A DNA stretch of 64,000 nucleotides from Thermoguttaceae bacterium (GCA_017937485.1 JAGBDN010000017.1:62001-126000); one strand, 5' to 3'; counted from the first letter of the stretch, positions 53,130 to 61,527 are shown. Program-made: numbers and translations. Notes: generated by a model not told the origin, from the sequence alone.

Positions 53130-54248
53130 TCACATCGTTTCGGTTTCGCCGCCGGACGGGGTGCCCATCGCGCCCCAAACGCCGTAGGGGCTCTTGCCGG
53201 TGCATTGCGTCGAGGTCGCGCTCAGGTTGCCGCAGTCGATCGTTTCGCTGACGAAGCGGACGGAACCGTCGGTCATCGCGCAGTTGACGCCGCCGGAGTG
53301 ATAGCTGTTCGGCGGATAAATCGCGCCCCATTGACCGTTGGACGAAGCGAGACAGCTCGGCGCGTTCGGCGGAAGAACGGTGTGGAAACCGTTCCAGCCG
53401 CGCCCGTCTTGGAAGAAGTTGCCGCGCCAGGTGTCGCAGGTGGCAACCAGTTGCGTCGGGTCGTCGGCTTTGCGGGCGTTGTTCATACAGACGTCCGGGT
53501 GGCAGTCGAGGTCGCCGGTGTAGAAGGAGGAAACGGTGGCGGAACCGCCCTTAACCGCGCTCGACCAATAGCCTTCCGGCGCGCTGGCCGATTCGCTGAC
53601 CGCGACGGTGTTCGACGTGCCGTCGGTGCAGGCGGCGTAAGTCTTCCAGTGTTCTTGGTGGAAGAGACCGCGCGTATGGCATTTTTTCGTCGAAACGTTG
53701 ATATAGTTCGGGTGGTTGTACGGCGCGTCGAGTTTGCTTGTGCCGTCGCCGAGGGAGTACATCACGTTGACGCGAGCGTTGCCGGCGTGAACGGACGGTT
53801 GCATACCGTTCGGTTCCGACGGACAAATGATCGTCGTGATCGGGTTTTTGTAGACGTCCGATTCAAAGAAACCGCCGGCCCAGAGCCCGATTTCGCCTTT
53901 GTGCGTTTTTTTGTCGAGATCCATAATACGGTCGTAGCGCGGCGCCTCTTCCATAAACGGAAGCAACGGAATCGTAACGCTAAGCGGCGCGTAGTTGTCC
54001 CAACCGAACGCCGAGAACGGCGACATCGTCGGGAGCGCGTTGTATGCGTCGTGATAGTTTTGGAGCGCCAAACCGACTTGTTTCAAGTGGTTCGTGCATT
54101 GCATACGGCGCGCCGCTTCGCGAGCCGCTTGAACCGCCGGGAGAAGAAGCCCGATCAAAATACCGATGATCGCGATAACGACCAACAATTCGACGAGAGT
54201 GAAGCCGTTAGGTTTGCCCCCCCCCCCCATTTTACCAAATTTCGACAT
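53130..54248 (-). CDS. DUF1559 pseudopilin-like protein, copy 1, with in-frame poly-G tract
   Basis: 372 residues. ATG at 54248 behind AAGGA with an 8-base spacer. It reads [20 protein letters not shown], then [20 protein letters not shown] and [20 protein letters not shown], the type-IV-pilin-like N-methylation helix and DUF1559 start. The C-terminal signature [20 protein letters not shown] is present, with several cysteines in between. The 12-G tract immediately follows the second Met and is in frame, so this copy is ON as written; one base more or fewer would break it. A perfect-consensus promoter lies about 100 bp upstream. Expected location is the inner membrane then cell surface or pilus-like structure (family inference). 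Confidence 0.92.
   Translation of the reverse strand: MSKFGKMGGGGKPNGFTLVELLVVIAIIGILIGLLLPAVQAAREAARRMQCTNHLKQVGLALQNYHDAYNALPTMSPFSAFGWDNYAPLSVTIPLLPFMEEAPRYDRIMDLDKKTHKGEIGLWAGGFFESDVYKNPITTIICPSEPNGMQPSVHAGNARVNVMYSLGDGTSKLDAPYNHPNYINVSTKKCHTRGLFHQEHWKTYAACTDGTSNTVAVSESASAPEGYWSSAVKGGSATVSSFYTGDLDCHPDVCMNNARKADDPTQLVATCDTWRGNFFQDGRGWNGFHTVLPPNAPSCLASSNGQWGAIYPPNSYHSGGVNCAMTDGSVRFVSETIDCGNLSATSTQCTGKSPYGVWGAMGTPSGGETETM
54217..54228 (-). repeat. 12-G homopolymer tract in DUF1559 copy 1
   Basis: C12 on plus, G12 on the coding strand, encoding GGGG directly before [11 protein letters not shown]. Same length and same relative position as the tract at 52092-52103. Confidence 0.95.
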
Positions 54249-54345
54249 TACGTTGTTCCTTTAATCTTAAAATAGTATTAAATCGCGCCGAAAAACTACT
54301 TTTCGACGATTTTTTGCCTCAACAGCGCTACAACGCGCCGTTTTT

Positions 54346-54374
54346 ATTATAAAGCGTCAAGAAATACTTGTCAA
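54346..54374 (-). promoter_or_regulatory. Perfect-consensus sigma-70 promoter of DUF1559 module 1
   Basis: On the minus strand, TTGACA at 54374-54369 and TATAAT at 54351-54346, spacer exactly 17 bp. It is the only promoter in the window with both hexamers perfect. It implies high expression and a leader of about 90 nt. Confidence 0.85.
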
Positions 54375-54423
54375 GAAACGCGAAAAAAATTTTTAATAAA
54401 TCTGCTCAAAAAAGAAAAATCTC

Positions 54424-54454
54424 AACGGCGTAATCGTCGAAGTCGCCGTTTTTT
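54424..54454. terminator. Hairpin with T run
   Basis: AACGGCG at 54424-54430 pairs with CGCCGTT at 54444-54450, followed by TTTT on the plus strand. There is no plus-strand gene just before it, so its role is unclear. Confidence 0.35.
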
Positions 54455-54497
54455 ATCGCGCCGCCTGTCAAACGCGGCAAATTAGAGAATTTAGAAA

Positions 54498-54543
54498 AGT
54501 TCGTCGACGGTTCCCAAGCCGCTTCGCTCGAAAACCGTCGACG
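54498..54543 (-). terminator. Terminator of trmB
   Basis: CGTCGACGGTT at 54502-54512 pairs exactly with AACCGTCGACG at 54533-54543. On the minus strand AACTTTTC follows. Confidence 0.65.
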
Positions 54544-54554
54544 TTAATTCGCGT

Positions 54555-55295
54555 TCAGCCGATTCTTTTCACGAAATACGACCGATAAACCGGCGCTTCA
54601 TTGAGGCGCGTGCGACGTTCGAAGTGCGTCAAATAATCGAGATCGCCCTCGGCTTTACGCTCCGGAATATCGAACGGCCCGGCCAAGTTCGACGAGAGCT
54701 TAATCGTTTCAACGCCGCTCTTAAAGTACTCTTCGACGTCGGTCCAAAAATGGAGCTTCCCGCCGACGACCAAGCGTTCTTCGATCATTTGGATCACGTC
54801 CGGGCGAACGATGCGGCGTTTGCGGTGCGCCTTCTTCCACCAAGGATCCGGGAAGTAAATATGCGCGCCGACGAGCGAATTCAGCGGAATAATGTCGCGC
54901 AACACCCGCGCCGCGTCCGCCGAGAACATCACGCCGTTCGGAGTATTTTGCTTCGCCAAGCGCGACGCCGACGTCAACGCGTAACGATAAGCCAGCTCGA
55001 CGCCGATAAAGTTGCGCTCCGGCGAACGCTTCGTCGCCGCCGCGATGAAAAGGCCCTTGCCGGAACCGATTTCCAACTCCGTCGGCGCGACGCGACCGAA
55101 AAGCCGCTCCGAAAGCGCTTCGAAACTCATTCCGGCGTAAGCGTCGTAACCTTGCGCGCGAACGCCTTCCGCTCCGAACAGCTCCGCCGTTTCGGCTTCG
55201 TAAGGCCCTTGCTCGGCGTACTCGTCGAGAAGCGGAATAAAATAACGCGAAAGTTCGAGACTTCCCTTAATTTTCGGCAAGGAACGACGGCCCAT
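54555..55295 (-). CDS. trmB: tRNA (guanine-46-N7)-methyltransferase
   Basis: Makes m7G46 in the variable loop of tRNAs. 246 residues from the ATG at 55295 (a TTG nine bases upstream is a weaker option). The SAM site LEIGSGKGLFIAAATKRSPE, the NFIGVELAYRYALTSASRLA strand, and the family signature IYFPDPWWKKAHRKRRIVRP (about residue 150) with a late HFWTDVEEYF are all present. The N-terminal 75 residues are longer than in E. coli TrmB. Reads in the same direction as the FabZ-like gene upstream, 111 bp apart. Confidence 0.95.
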   Translation of the reverse strand: MGRRSLPKIKGSLELSRYFIPLLDEYAEQGPYEAETAELFGAEGVRAQGYDAYAGMSFEALSERLFGRVAPTELEIGSGKGLFIAAATKRSPERNFIGVELAYRYALTSASRLAKQNTPNGVMFSADAARVLRDIIPLNSLVGAHIYFPDPWWKKAHRKRRIVRPDVIQMIEERLVVGGKLHFWTDVEEYFKSGVETIKLSSNLAGPFDIPERKAEGDLDYLTHFERRTRLNEAPVYRSYFVKRIG

Positions 55296-55406
55296 CCGAC
55301 GCAAACCCCCTATTTTATAATTTTTAACGTTTTCGAGTTTTGGTCGCGCACCGACGCGACGTTAAACTCCGCGCAAACCGCCCGGCTTAACGCGCCGTCG
55401 ACTTGT

Positions 55407-55913
55407 TCACTCGCTCGCCGGCGTCGACTCGATCGGAAGCGGAACGCCCTTCAAGACGCCTTCGCAGACGATATTGTCTCCGACGAGGCACATAAAGTGC
55501 GACGTAACCAAAATTTTGCGCCATTTAATCATTTCCGCTTGAATAACAAGACGGTCGCCCGGGCGCACCATTCCGCGGAACTTCACCTCTTCGAGCCCGG
55601 CGAACCCCATCACGGCGCCGTTGAACATATTGTGCTTCGTAACGAAATAGCTCGCCATCTGCGCGGCGCATTCGCACATCACGACGCCCGGCGTCAACGG
55701 GAAATCCGGCATATGACCGCGAACCCAGAATTCGTCCGGCGTCATATCTTTGTAACCGACGCACTTCTTTTCTTCGAAGTTGTCGTAAAGAATCGCCGTC
55801 AGTTGCTCCATTTCGAAACGTTGGCGATTGTACTTGCGAATCTCGTCGAGCGTCGCGATCGGCGCGTTCATATCGTAAAGCGACTCGTCGACGATAAGCG
55901 GTTTCTTGGCCAT
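55407..55913 (-). CDS. FabZ/FabA-like 3-hydroxyacyl-ACP dehydratase
   Basis: 168 residues with the hot-dog fold of FabZ-type dehydratases. The active-site stretch RGHMPDFPLTPGVVMCECAA has the catalytic histidine and the glutamate in CECAAQ, and KFRGMVRPGDRLVIQAEMIK is the conserved second half. A strong AAGGAGGCGTTCG precedes the ATG at 55913. It would dehydrate 3-hydroxyacyl-ACP in fatty acid synthesis, though it diverges from typical FabZ (HMPDFPLTPG rather than HFPxxPVMPG). Planctomycetes often have several such paralogues, so a special fatty acid or other thioester substrate is possible. Confidence 0.85.
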   Translation of the reverse strand: MAKKPLIVDESLYDMNAPIATLDEIRKYNRQRFEMEQLTAILYDNFEEKKCVGYKDMTPDEFWVRGHMPDFPLTPGVVMCECAAQMASYFVTKHNMFNGAVMGFAGLEEVKFRGMVRPGDRLVIQAEMIKWRKILVTSHFMCLVGDNIVCEGVLKGVPLPIESTPASE

Positions 55914-56025
55914 CGAACGCCTCCTTGCTCCCTTGCGGCGACGCGAAAACGAACGTTCCGCTTTCCGCCGTTTCTCTATTCTTCTTATTTCCCCGAGTCA
56001 ACGCGTTCCGAGGCCGGCGTAAACG

Positions 56026-56066
56026 GCAAAAGCGCGAAAAGCGTTAAAAAACGCCATTCGCGCTTT
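56026..56066 (-). terminator. Hairpin downstream of the 32-residue basic peptide gene
   Basis: AAAGCGCGAA (about 56028-56037) pairs with TTCGCGCTTT at 56057-56066; the minus strand ends in a short T run. Confidence 0.55.
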
Positions 56067-56114
56067 GTTGCGAACGTTGCCCGAACGCGTTTTCGACCGA
56101 AATCGAAATCGCTA

Positions 56115-56213
56115 TCAGGTCTTGACCAAGCGACGCTTGGCGCGGCGCGCTTTCGCGTTGGCCGGACGTTTGCCGTGATTCGCCTTTTTAAGACCTCTAC
56201 CCGGTTTAGCCAT
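56115..56213 (-). CDS. 32-residue highly basic peptide, possible ribosome-associated protein
   Basis: The reading frame is longer, but AAGGAG with a 6-base spacer stands exactly before the ATG at 56213, giving 32 residues starting MAKPGRGLKKANHGKRPANA. About 13 of the 32 residues are Lys or Arg and there are no acidic residues. Composition and size are those of tiny ribosomal or RNA-binding proteins such as bTHX, although I see no direct match. A hairpin terminator lies some 50 bases downstream, so it looks like a small independent transcript between the FabZ-like gene and uracil-DNA glycosylase. The ideal ribosome binding site is the best evidence that it is translated. Confidence 0.7.
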   Translation of the reverse strand: MAKPGRGLKKANHGKRPANAKARRAKRRLVKT

Positions 56214-56534
56214 GTTAATCTCCTTAAATATGCTCGAATCGCTCTTCCTGAAACCAAGAAGACTGGAAACGCGGGCGAGCGTCGAAGGCGGCGCCGCCGG
56301 ACGCCTCAAAACGTCCCAAAGGGCGAAATGGGGCGGAATCGTTCCTTAACGAAAATACTTTGCTCCTCATTATAGCGCCGACGCGCGCCTTGAAAAGGGG
56401 GGAACGCGACCTCTTTTCCCCTCTTTTTTCTTTTTTTTTCCAAAACGTTGCGACGGAACATTCGCTCCCAACCGCCGCGCTTATCCGACTTTCGCTATTT
56501 TCTCCATTTTACAACAAACGGCGAACGGCGGCGT

Positions 56535-57443
56535 TTATTTCGTCGGCGTCGGGAGCCCCATTTCGCGCATCAGGAGTTGCAAGTCGGCCCAAGCGTCCTT
56601 TTTGGCGGGCGGATTGCGCAACAAATACGCCGGGTGATAAGTGCAGATCACCTTCATTCCGCGGTAGTCGTGAACTTTTCCGCGGAGCCGTCCGATCGGA
56701 ACGTCGACGCCGAGCAGATTTTTCGCCGCGATCGAGCCGAGGCAGCAGATAAATTTCGGTCGAACGACGTCGAGCGTCGCGTCGAGGAACGGGCGACACG
56801 CCGCCGCTTCGTCCGGATGCGGGTTGCGGTTTTGCGGCGGTCGGCAGCGGACGACGTTGCAGATGAAGACCGAGTCGCGCGGAATTCCCATCCCCTTTTC
56901 GATCATATCGGTTAGCAGTTTGCCGCTGCGCCCGACGAACGGGAGCCCTTGCGCGTCTTCGTCCGCGCCCGGCCCTTCGCCGACGAAAACGAGTTCCGAC
57001 GTCGGGTTTCCGCTCCCGAACACCGTTTGCGTTCGACTCGCCGCCAACTCGGCGCAACGAGCGCAACGGGCGACGTCGGCGCAGATAACGCGAAGTTGCT
57101 CCGTTCGTTCGGCGAACTCCGGAGCGGTCGCGTCGCCGGTCGGTTCGAAAACGCGAAACGGTTCGCTCTTCGACGGCGCGACGGGAACCGGAACTTCGAC
57201 TCTCGACGACGCTTCCGGCGGTTCGGGACGCGAAATCGGCGGCGGAGTTTGTCTCGTTTGCGCCATCGCGACGTTTTCCGTATTTTGCGCGTTTTGCTTA
57301 TTCTGTTTTTTCATTCCGTTTTGTCCCGTTCGAGCGCCTCGCGAACCGACGTAAAAATCTTGAACGCCCGCTCGACTCAAATCTTCGAGGTACTCGTAAA
57401 GATAGCGCGTCGTCGACGTTTTCGACAACTTTTCCGGTTCCAT
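56535..57443 (-). CDS. Uracil-DNA glycosylase, family 4-like (Fe-S type), with N-terminal extension
   Basis: Removes uracil from DNA. 302 residues from the ATG at 57443 (behind GGAGCGAAGGCG). The last 190 residues form the glycosylase: [20 protein letters not shown] begins it with two cluster cysteines, motif A is [20 protein letters not shown], then [34 protein letters not shown] with the other cysteines, and motif [15 protein letters not shown]. This is the [4Fe-4S] family 4 layout. The first 110 residues are Pro/Gln/Asn-rich; [20 protein letters not shown] at its start occurs in other planctomycete glycosylases as I recall. The extension might bind a partner. Confidence 0.92.
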   Translation of the reverse strand: MEPEKLSKTSTTRYLYEYLEDLSRAGVQDFYVGSRGARTGQNGMKKQNKQNAQNTENVAMAQTRQTPPPISRPEPPEASSRVEVPVPVAPSKSEPFRVFEPTGDATAPEFAERTEQLRVICADVARCARCAELAASRTQTVFGSGNPTSELVFVGEGPGADEDAQGLPFVGRSGKLLTDMIEKGMGIPRDSVFICNVVRCRPPQNRNPHPDEAAACRPFLDATLDVVRPKFICCLGSIAAKNLLGVDVPIGRLRGKVHDYRGMKVICTYHPAYLLRNPPAKKDAWADLQLLMREMGLPTPTK

Positions 57444-57632
57444 CGCCTTCGCTCCGTCGCGGTCGTTTCGACCCGATTTTGTCAATATTATTAATAGATA
57501 CGCTCGGCGCGGTCGAAAAACGTCGTTTCGGCCTCCGCGCCCCTCTTATTATACGTCGCGTCGCGCAAAATCCAACGGGGGTTCCCGACGACGTTTTCTT
57601 TTTTCGCCGTCCTGCGCTTTCCGTCAAGAAAC

Positions 57633-57666
57633 GCGAAAAGCGGAACGTCGCCGCTCCGCTTTTCGC
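57633..57666 (-). terminator. Terminator of csrA
   Basis: GCGAAAAGCGGA at 57633-57644 pairs exactly with TCCGCTTTTCGC at 57655-57666. On the minus strand it is followed by GTTTCTTG. Confidence 0.7.
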
Positions 57667-57703
57667 ATTTTAGTTACGTCGCTTTTACTTTCAGCTTCCG
57701 CAA

Positions 57704-57994
57704 TCAACGTTGCAAGCTAATTTCAAAATCCGCGGCGTTTTTCCGAACGACTCGACGAGTCGCGGTCGCAGTCGCGGTTCCGTCGACGGCGACCGCGCAA
57801 ACGGCGTCTTCTTCGACGTCCGAAACGGCGTTTTCACGTCGAATCGCTTCGTAAATCTCTTGCCGGTGAACGGGAACGTTCGACGGCGCTTCAATACCGA
57901 GACGGATGCGATCGCCTCGCACGTCGACGATCGTAACGACAATATCGTCCCCGATATAGATACTTTGATCCTTGTATCTGGACAAAACAAGCAT
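57704..57994 (-). CDS. csrA: Carbon storage regulator CsrA, with long C-terminal tail
   Basis: Dimeric RNA-binding protein that blocks or stabilises target mRNAs at GGA sites. The start is the ATG at 57994, behind AAGGAG with 8 bases. Residues 1-52 are a clear CsrA: MLVLSRYKDQSIYIGDDIVV, DRIRLGIEAPSNVPVHRQEI. The remaining 40 residues are an Ala/Thr-rich tail (AVAVDGTATATATRRVVRKN), making 96 residues instead of the usual 60-75. No flagellar or FliW gene is seen in the window. Confidence 0.93.
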   Translation of the reverse strand: MLVLSRYKDQSIYIGDDIVVTIVDVRGDRIRLGIEAPSNVPVHRQEIYEAIRRENAVSDVEEDAVCAVAVDGTATATATRRVVRKNAADFEISLQR

Positions 57995-59144
57995 TATGAC
58001 AACTCCTTCTAACGATGCGGTATCCGTTCCTCGAAAGCGATTTTCTTTCCTCAACTCGCTTCCGACAGCTTGTCGACTCGTCGCCGAGCGACCGTCGCGC
58101 GATCTTTCCTGAAACCTTAACGCTTTTTTGTTTTATTTTCCTTTTTAATTTTCAGGGAAAATAAAGCGCGTTAAGTTGCGCGTCGGACGTTCGTCCGAGT
58201 AATTCGGCGCCGACTTTTCTTCGCCGCCCTTTTGCGTTTCGTCCTTTATTTCTTTAGGACGCCCAAGCGGCTTCGTCGTCGACGCGGCGCTTCGAAGCGT
58301 TGAACGCAACGCTCGCGCCTCGCGGCGTCTTCGGCTTCCGACGTTTATACGCAAACGTTTTTCGAACGCTCGAAACAAAATCAAATTTCAAGGCGTCTTT
58401 TTGGAAATCGCTCGACGCCCGCGCCGATTTTAGCGATTTCAACGTTTGCAACGCCGCCGACTCAACGGTCGCCGCGTCGGTTCGGCGTTGGAAAGGCGAG
58501 TCAAAGCCGCTCCGCTCTCGGAGATTCCCGCCGCGACCCCTCGCTCGACTTTTTCCTCCTTAAATATGTCGAGCGGCTGTCGCGACTTCGTCCGTCTTCT
58601 TCCAACGTCAAGCGACGTCGAGACGGAAAATCGCGCCTTTCTTATCAAAGTTCATCGTCAGACCTCGGAGTCGCTTATAATAAAAACCGGGGTTTCCTCG
58701 GGAAAAAGACCGGTTCGCGGCCTACTTAAGCGCGACGTAACTTTTTCGCCGGTTATTCCGTTTACACAGGTCGAACCGGTCTTGCGCAACCCGCCGATAA
58801 AACAAGCGCGCGTCAAACGCTTCTCGTTTTATTTAGAAAAAAAGCGGCGTTTTCCTTGAAATTCTTCCGCGTTCCGACCGACGGTATTCTTTCCCCATTT
58901 TCACCACTCAACCAAAGATTCAAAACCGCTTCAATCGCTACTTCTCCCACAACCTACCCAACTTTGTTAAAATATTCAAAAAAAAGCGAAAAAAGCGCTA
59001 ATGAAACCTTGAAAAAAGACGTCCAAGACGCATATAATTAATATAGTTTGTTTAGTCGACGTTTTCTCGTTAATTTCGCGAGGCGCGTCTAAGCTAACGA
59101 TAAGCCCGATCGTTACGTTTTTTCCATCGTTTATCGGAGTTTTT
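57995..59144. other. 1.15-kb region with no supported protein gene
   Basis: Frames here are short, mixed in strand and without family features, and no ribosome binding site fits them. CGCTTATAATAAAAAC at 58672-58687 looks like a -10 element, so a non-coding transcript is possible. The end contains the promoter of the next lipoprotein. Confidence 0.5.
59009..59038 (+). promoter_or_regulatory. Predicted sigma-70 promoter of the low-complexity lipoprotein
   Basis: TTGAAA at 59009-59014 and TATAAT at 59033-59038, spacer 18 bp, about 105 bp before the ATG. Confidence 0.65.
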
Positions 59145-60107
59145 ATGTCAATATCTTCCCGTCGCCGTCCGCTTTCGTCTCTTCGCAACGTCGCGCTCGT
59201 TTCGTTTTTGATCGCGACGCTCTTCGGCGCCGTCGGTTGCGCCGGCGGTTCCAATCCGTTTTGCTGCAATTCTAACGAAAAAGATCAAGTCGACCACTTA
59301 GAACGCGCTCAAAGCCTCGACGAAAACGAAAAAAATACGACGCCGACCGAAGAAAATTCCGACGAAAATCAGGAAGAAGAAAAGAAATCGCCGCCGCTTC
59401 AAGCGGAAAATCCGTTGCCGGACGGTTCCGGCGACGCGACGCAAATCGCCGCCGCCAACGCGACGCCGAAAACCTTCAAACAAGAAGTCCCGGTTACCGT
59501 TTCGCCGAGCGACGCCGCGCAAAACGCGACCGCGACGAACGACGCGCTTCTCCCGGCGCCCGCTCTTCCCCCCGTCCAAACGCCGCAAGCCGCGCCCCCC
59601 GCCGCGACGCCGGTCGAAACCGCGCCGGAAGAAACGAACGCGACGCCGATCGAAACCGCGCCGGAAGAAACGAACGCAACGCCCGAAAACGACGCCGACG
59701 CCGCGTCCGAAACGTCCGCGCCAACCGTCGATTCGCCCGCCGTCGCCGAACAAACCGCGGTCGACGCTCAAGAAGTTCAAGACGACCAAGACGCGCAAGA
59801 CGCTCCGCAAGAAGAACCCCAAGACGCGCAAAAGCCGTCGGAAGTTCAAAAAGAAAAAACGCCGGAAACGCCGGTTAACGTCGCTCGAACGTCGCGACGC
59901 AACGGGCCGCAACGCGCCGCGACGCGCCAAGTCGCTCAACGCGCCGCCAACCGAACGGTCGCCGTTCCGCAAACGCGCGCCGCCTCGACGCTCTCCGCGC
60001 CGACTCCGGTCGTCGGCTTCCGAACCCGAGCGGTCGTTCCCGCCGTTTCGCCGTCCGCCGCGCCGACGCCCGGCGTTACGTTCCGAACGCGAACCGTCGT
60101 TCCTTAA
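59145..60107 (+). CDS. Low-complexity lipoprotein
   Basis: 320 residues. A lipoprotein signal with lipobox AVGC (cysteine near residue 29) follows a basic start (MSISSRRRPLSSLRNVALVS). TCGGAG precedes the ATG. Almost all of the mature chain is Ala/Pro/Glu/Thr-rich and probably disordered: ETAPEETNATP occurs twice in tandem, a Gln/Asp stretch follows, and the C-terminus is basic, ending in a near-repeat PTPVVGFRTRAVVP / PTPGVTFRTRTVVP. No folded domain can be seen. It might be a tether between outer membrane and cell wall or a scaffold; this is a guess. Confidence 0.72.
   Translation: MSISSRRRPLSSLRNVALVSFLIATLFGAVGCAGGSNPFCCNSNEKDQVDHLERAQSLDENEKNTTPTEENSDENQEEEKKSPPLQAENPLPDGSGDATQIAAANATPKTFKQEVPVTVSPSDAAQNATATNDALLPAPALPPVQTPQAAPPAATPVETAPEETNATPIETAPEETNATPENDADAASETSAPTVDSPAVAEQTAVDAQEVQDDQDAQDAPQEEPQDAQKPSEVQKEKTPETPVNVARTSRRNGPQRAATRQVAQRAANRTVAVPQTRAASTLSAPTPVVGFRTRAVVPAVSPSAAPTPGVTFRTRTVVP
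59613..59684 (+). repeat. Two tandem 36-bp coding repeats
   Basis: 59613-59648 and 59649-59684 differ at three positions and encode the 12-residue unit ETAPEETNATPx in the lipoprotein. Confidence 0.8.
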
Positions 60108-60122
60108 TCGACGAACCTTTTC

Positions 60123-60151
60123 GGCGCGTCGCGTCTCGTTCGCGACGCGCC
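60123..60151. terminator. Perfect 11-bp hairpin between convergent genes
   Basis: GGCGCGTCGCG at 60123-60133 pairs exactly with CGCGACGCGCC at 60141-60151 around TCTCGTT. There is no clear T run, so intrinsic termination is uncertain. Confidence 0.5.
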
Positions 60152-60166
60152 CTCAAAACCGCCGTT

Positions 60167-61426
60167 TCATTCGAAAACGCTTCGGAAAAACGTCGCGTAC
60201 TGCGCAAAGCAATGCCGCGACGCTTCCATTCCTTTCGCCGCGTTCTCGGCGGAAAACACTATTTTCCCCAAAAGCCCCTTCGAACTCAACAAAGAGGCCG
60301 CCGCAACCGCGTTTTCGCCGACTTCCAACCAAAATTCTTCGTCGCCGGAAACTTCGCAGTCGACGTAATTCCCCCATTTTCTCGCGGCGCCGCGCAGGCC
60401 CAACGCTTGGCGCCTCTCCGCCGTTTGATAAGCGAACCTCAAGACGCGATCCGCTCCCGCGAAAAAATTGCCGAGAGGCGCGAGAACGCCCGTCGCCGCC
60501 GCTTCAAGTTCCGGCTCGTCGGCGTCGACCGCGGCGCCCAACAAAAACGCCGCGCCAAACGGCGGTTCGTCGCGACGCGCTCGCCGCGCCAACGCCCGAA
60601 CCGTCAACCGAGCCCCCAACGAATGCCCGATCAACGCGACTTTCGTCGGGTCGGTCGCCAACGTCGACGCAAATTGCGCAAACTTTTCCGCGCCGTCCCC
60701 GTCGACGTAATCGCGCGCCTCGTCCCAAAAAACGTTCGACGGCCAACGATAACAATCGAACGTCGCTCGCGGAAAAATCGGACGCAACGTTTTGACAATT
60801 TCGTCGCAAGACGCTTCCGCCGACAACCAACCGGGACAAAGCGCGACGCGTTCGATCGACGGCAAACGCTCGCGAACGCCCCGAAATAATTCGCGCGCCG
60901 CCCTCTCCCGTTCCCAACGTCGAAACCCTCGCAAGTCGGCGGAAAACATTCTCAACGCGACGCCGACGACGAAAATATCGTCGCAAAGCCCCAGTCCCGG
61001 AATCGCGTCGAAGATCGCGTCGACCGGCGAAAGACAGTAGAGCGCGGCGGCGGTCAACGCGACGAGCGTTTTCTTCGAGAAACCGCGATATTCGCCGGTA
61101 AAAGTCGCTTCGAGCGCTCGAAAAAGCGTCTTCACGCCGTCGAACGCGGCAAGCGGTCGGAGCGAAAAGAACTTCGGCGACGCGAATTTTTCGCGCCATT
61201 TGCCGAGATCCGAGACGACGGAAAGCGCTTTCTCCGGATTCGCGACAACGCTCTCCGCCTCGCCCTTTTTCCCTTCCCAAATTCGGGTCGCGCGACGTTT
61301 TTTTTCGTCGTTTAACGCGTCGGCGCGTTCTTCGCCGGGCTCGACGTTCTTTCCTCCCGCCGCGAACGCCGACGCTCGCCAAGACGCGCCGTCTCCCGTT
61401 TTTTTTCCGTTTTCTTTCGCTTCCAA
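60167..61426 (-). CDS. DUF1232 (YkvA-like) membrane segment fused to an alpha/beta hydrolase
   Basis: 419 residues from a TTG at 61426, behind CGGGGAAACGTT; no in-frame ATG lies near. After a charged 110-residue N-terminus, residues about 115-160 carry the DUF1232 hallmark ALYCLSPVDAIFDAIPGLGL with the following DDIFVVGVALRMF. The second half is an alpha/beta hydrolase with the nucleophile elbow VALIGHSLGARLTVRALARR (Ser near residue 270) and later GAAFLLGAAVDADEPE, similar to lipase-like DUF726 proteins. I do not know a characterised protein with this pairing. The likely location is the inner membrane, cytoplasmic face, with an unknown ester substrate. Confidence 0.78.
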   Translation of the reverse strand: MEAKENGKKTGDGASWRASAFAAGGKNVEPGEERADALNDEKKRRATRIWEGKKGEAESVVANPEKALSVVSDLGKWREKFASPKFFSLRPLAAFDGVKTLFRALEATFTGEYRGFSKKTLVALTAAALYCLSPVDAIFDAIPGLGLCDDIFVVGVALRMFSADLRGFRRWERERAARELFRGVRERLPSIERVALCPGWLSAEASCDEIVKTLRPIFPRATFDCYRWPSNVFWDEARDYVDGDGAEKFAQFASTLATDPTKVALIGHSLGARLTVRALARRARRDEPPFGAAFLLGAAVDADEPELEAAATGVLAPLGNFFAGADRVLRFAYQTAERRQALGLRGAARKWGNYVDCEVSGDEEFWLEVGENAVAAASLLSSKGLLGKIVFSAENAAKGMEASRHCFAQYATFFRSVFE

Positions 61427-61475
61427 AACGTTTCCCCGTTCGCCGCCGACCGCGACTTTTTCCCCTTAATTAACG

Positions 61476-61527
61476 CAAAAACGCCGGGAAACGGTTCGTC
61501 TCATTTCAACGAACCGCTTTCGGCGTT
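61476..61527 (-). terminator. Terminator of the ferredoxin gene
   Basis: AACGCCG at 61480-61486 with CGGCGTT at 61521-61527, and inner arms CGGTTCGT at 61492-61499 with ACGAACCG at 61509-61516. On the minus strand the stem runs into TTTTTGCG. Confidence 0.8.

Noticed and set aside
58446..58859. 137-codon frame in the region after csrA
   Set aside because: Mixed composition, no ribosome binding site, no recognisable domain, and competing frames on the other strand.
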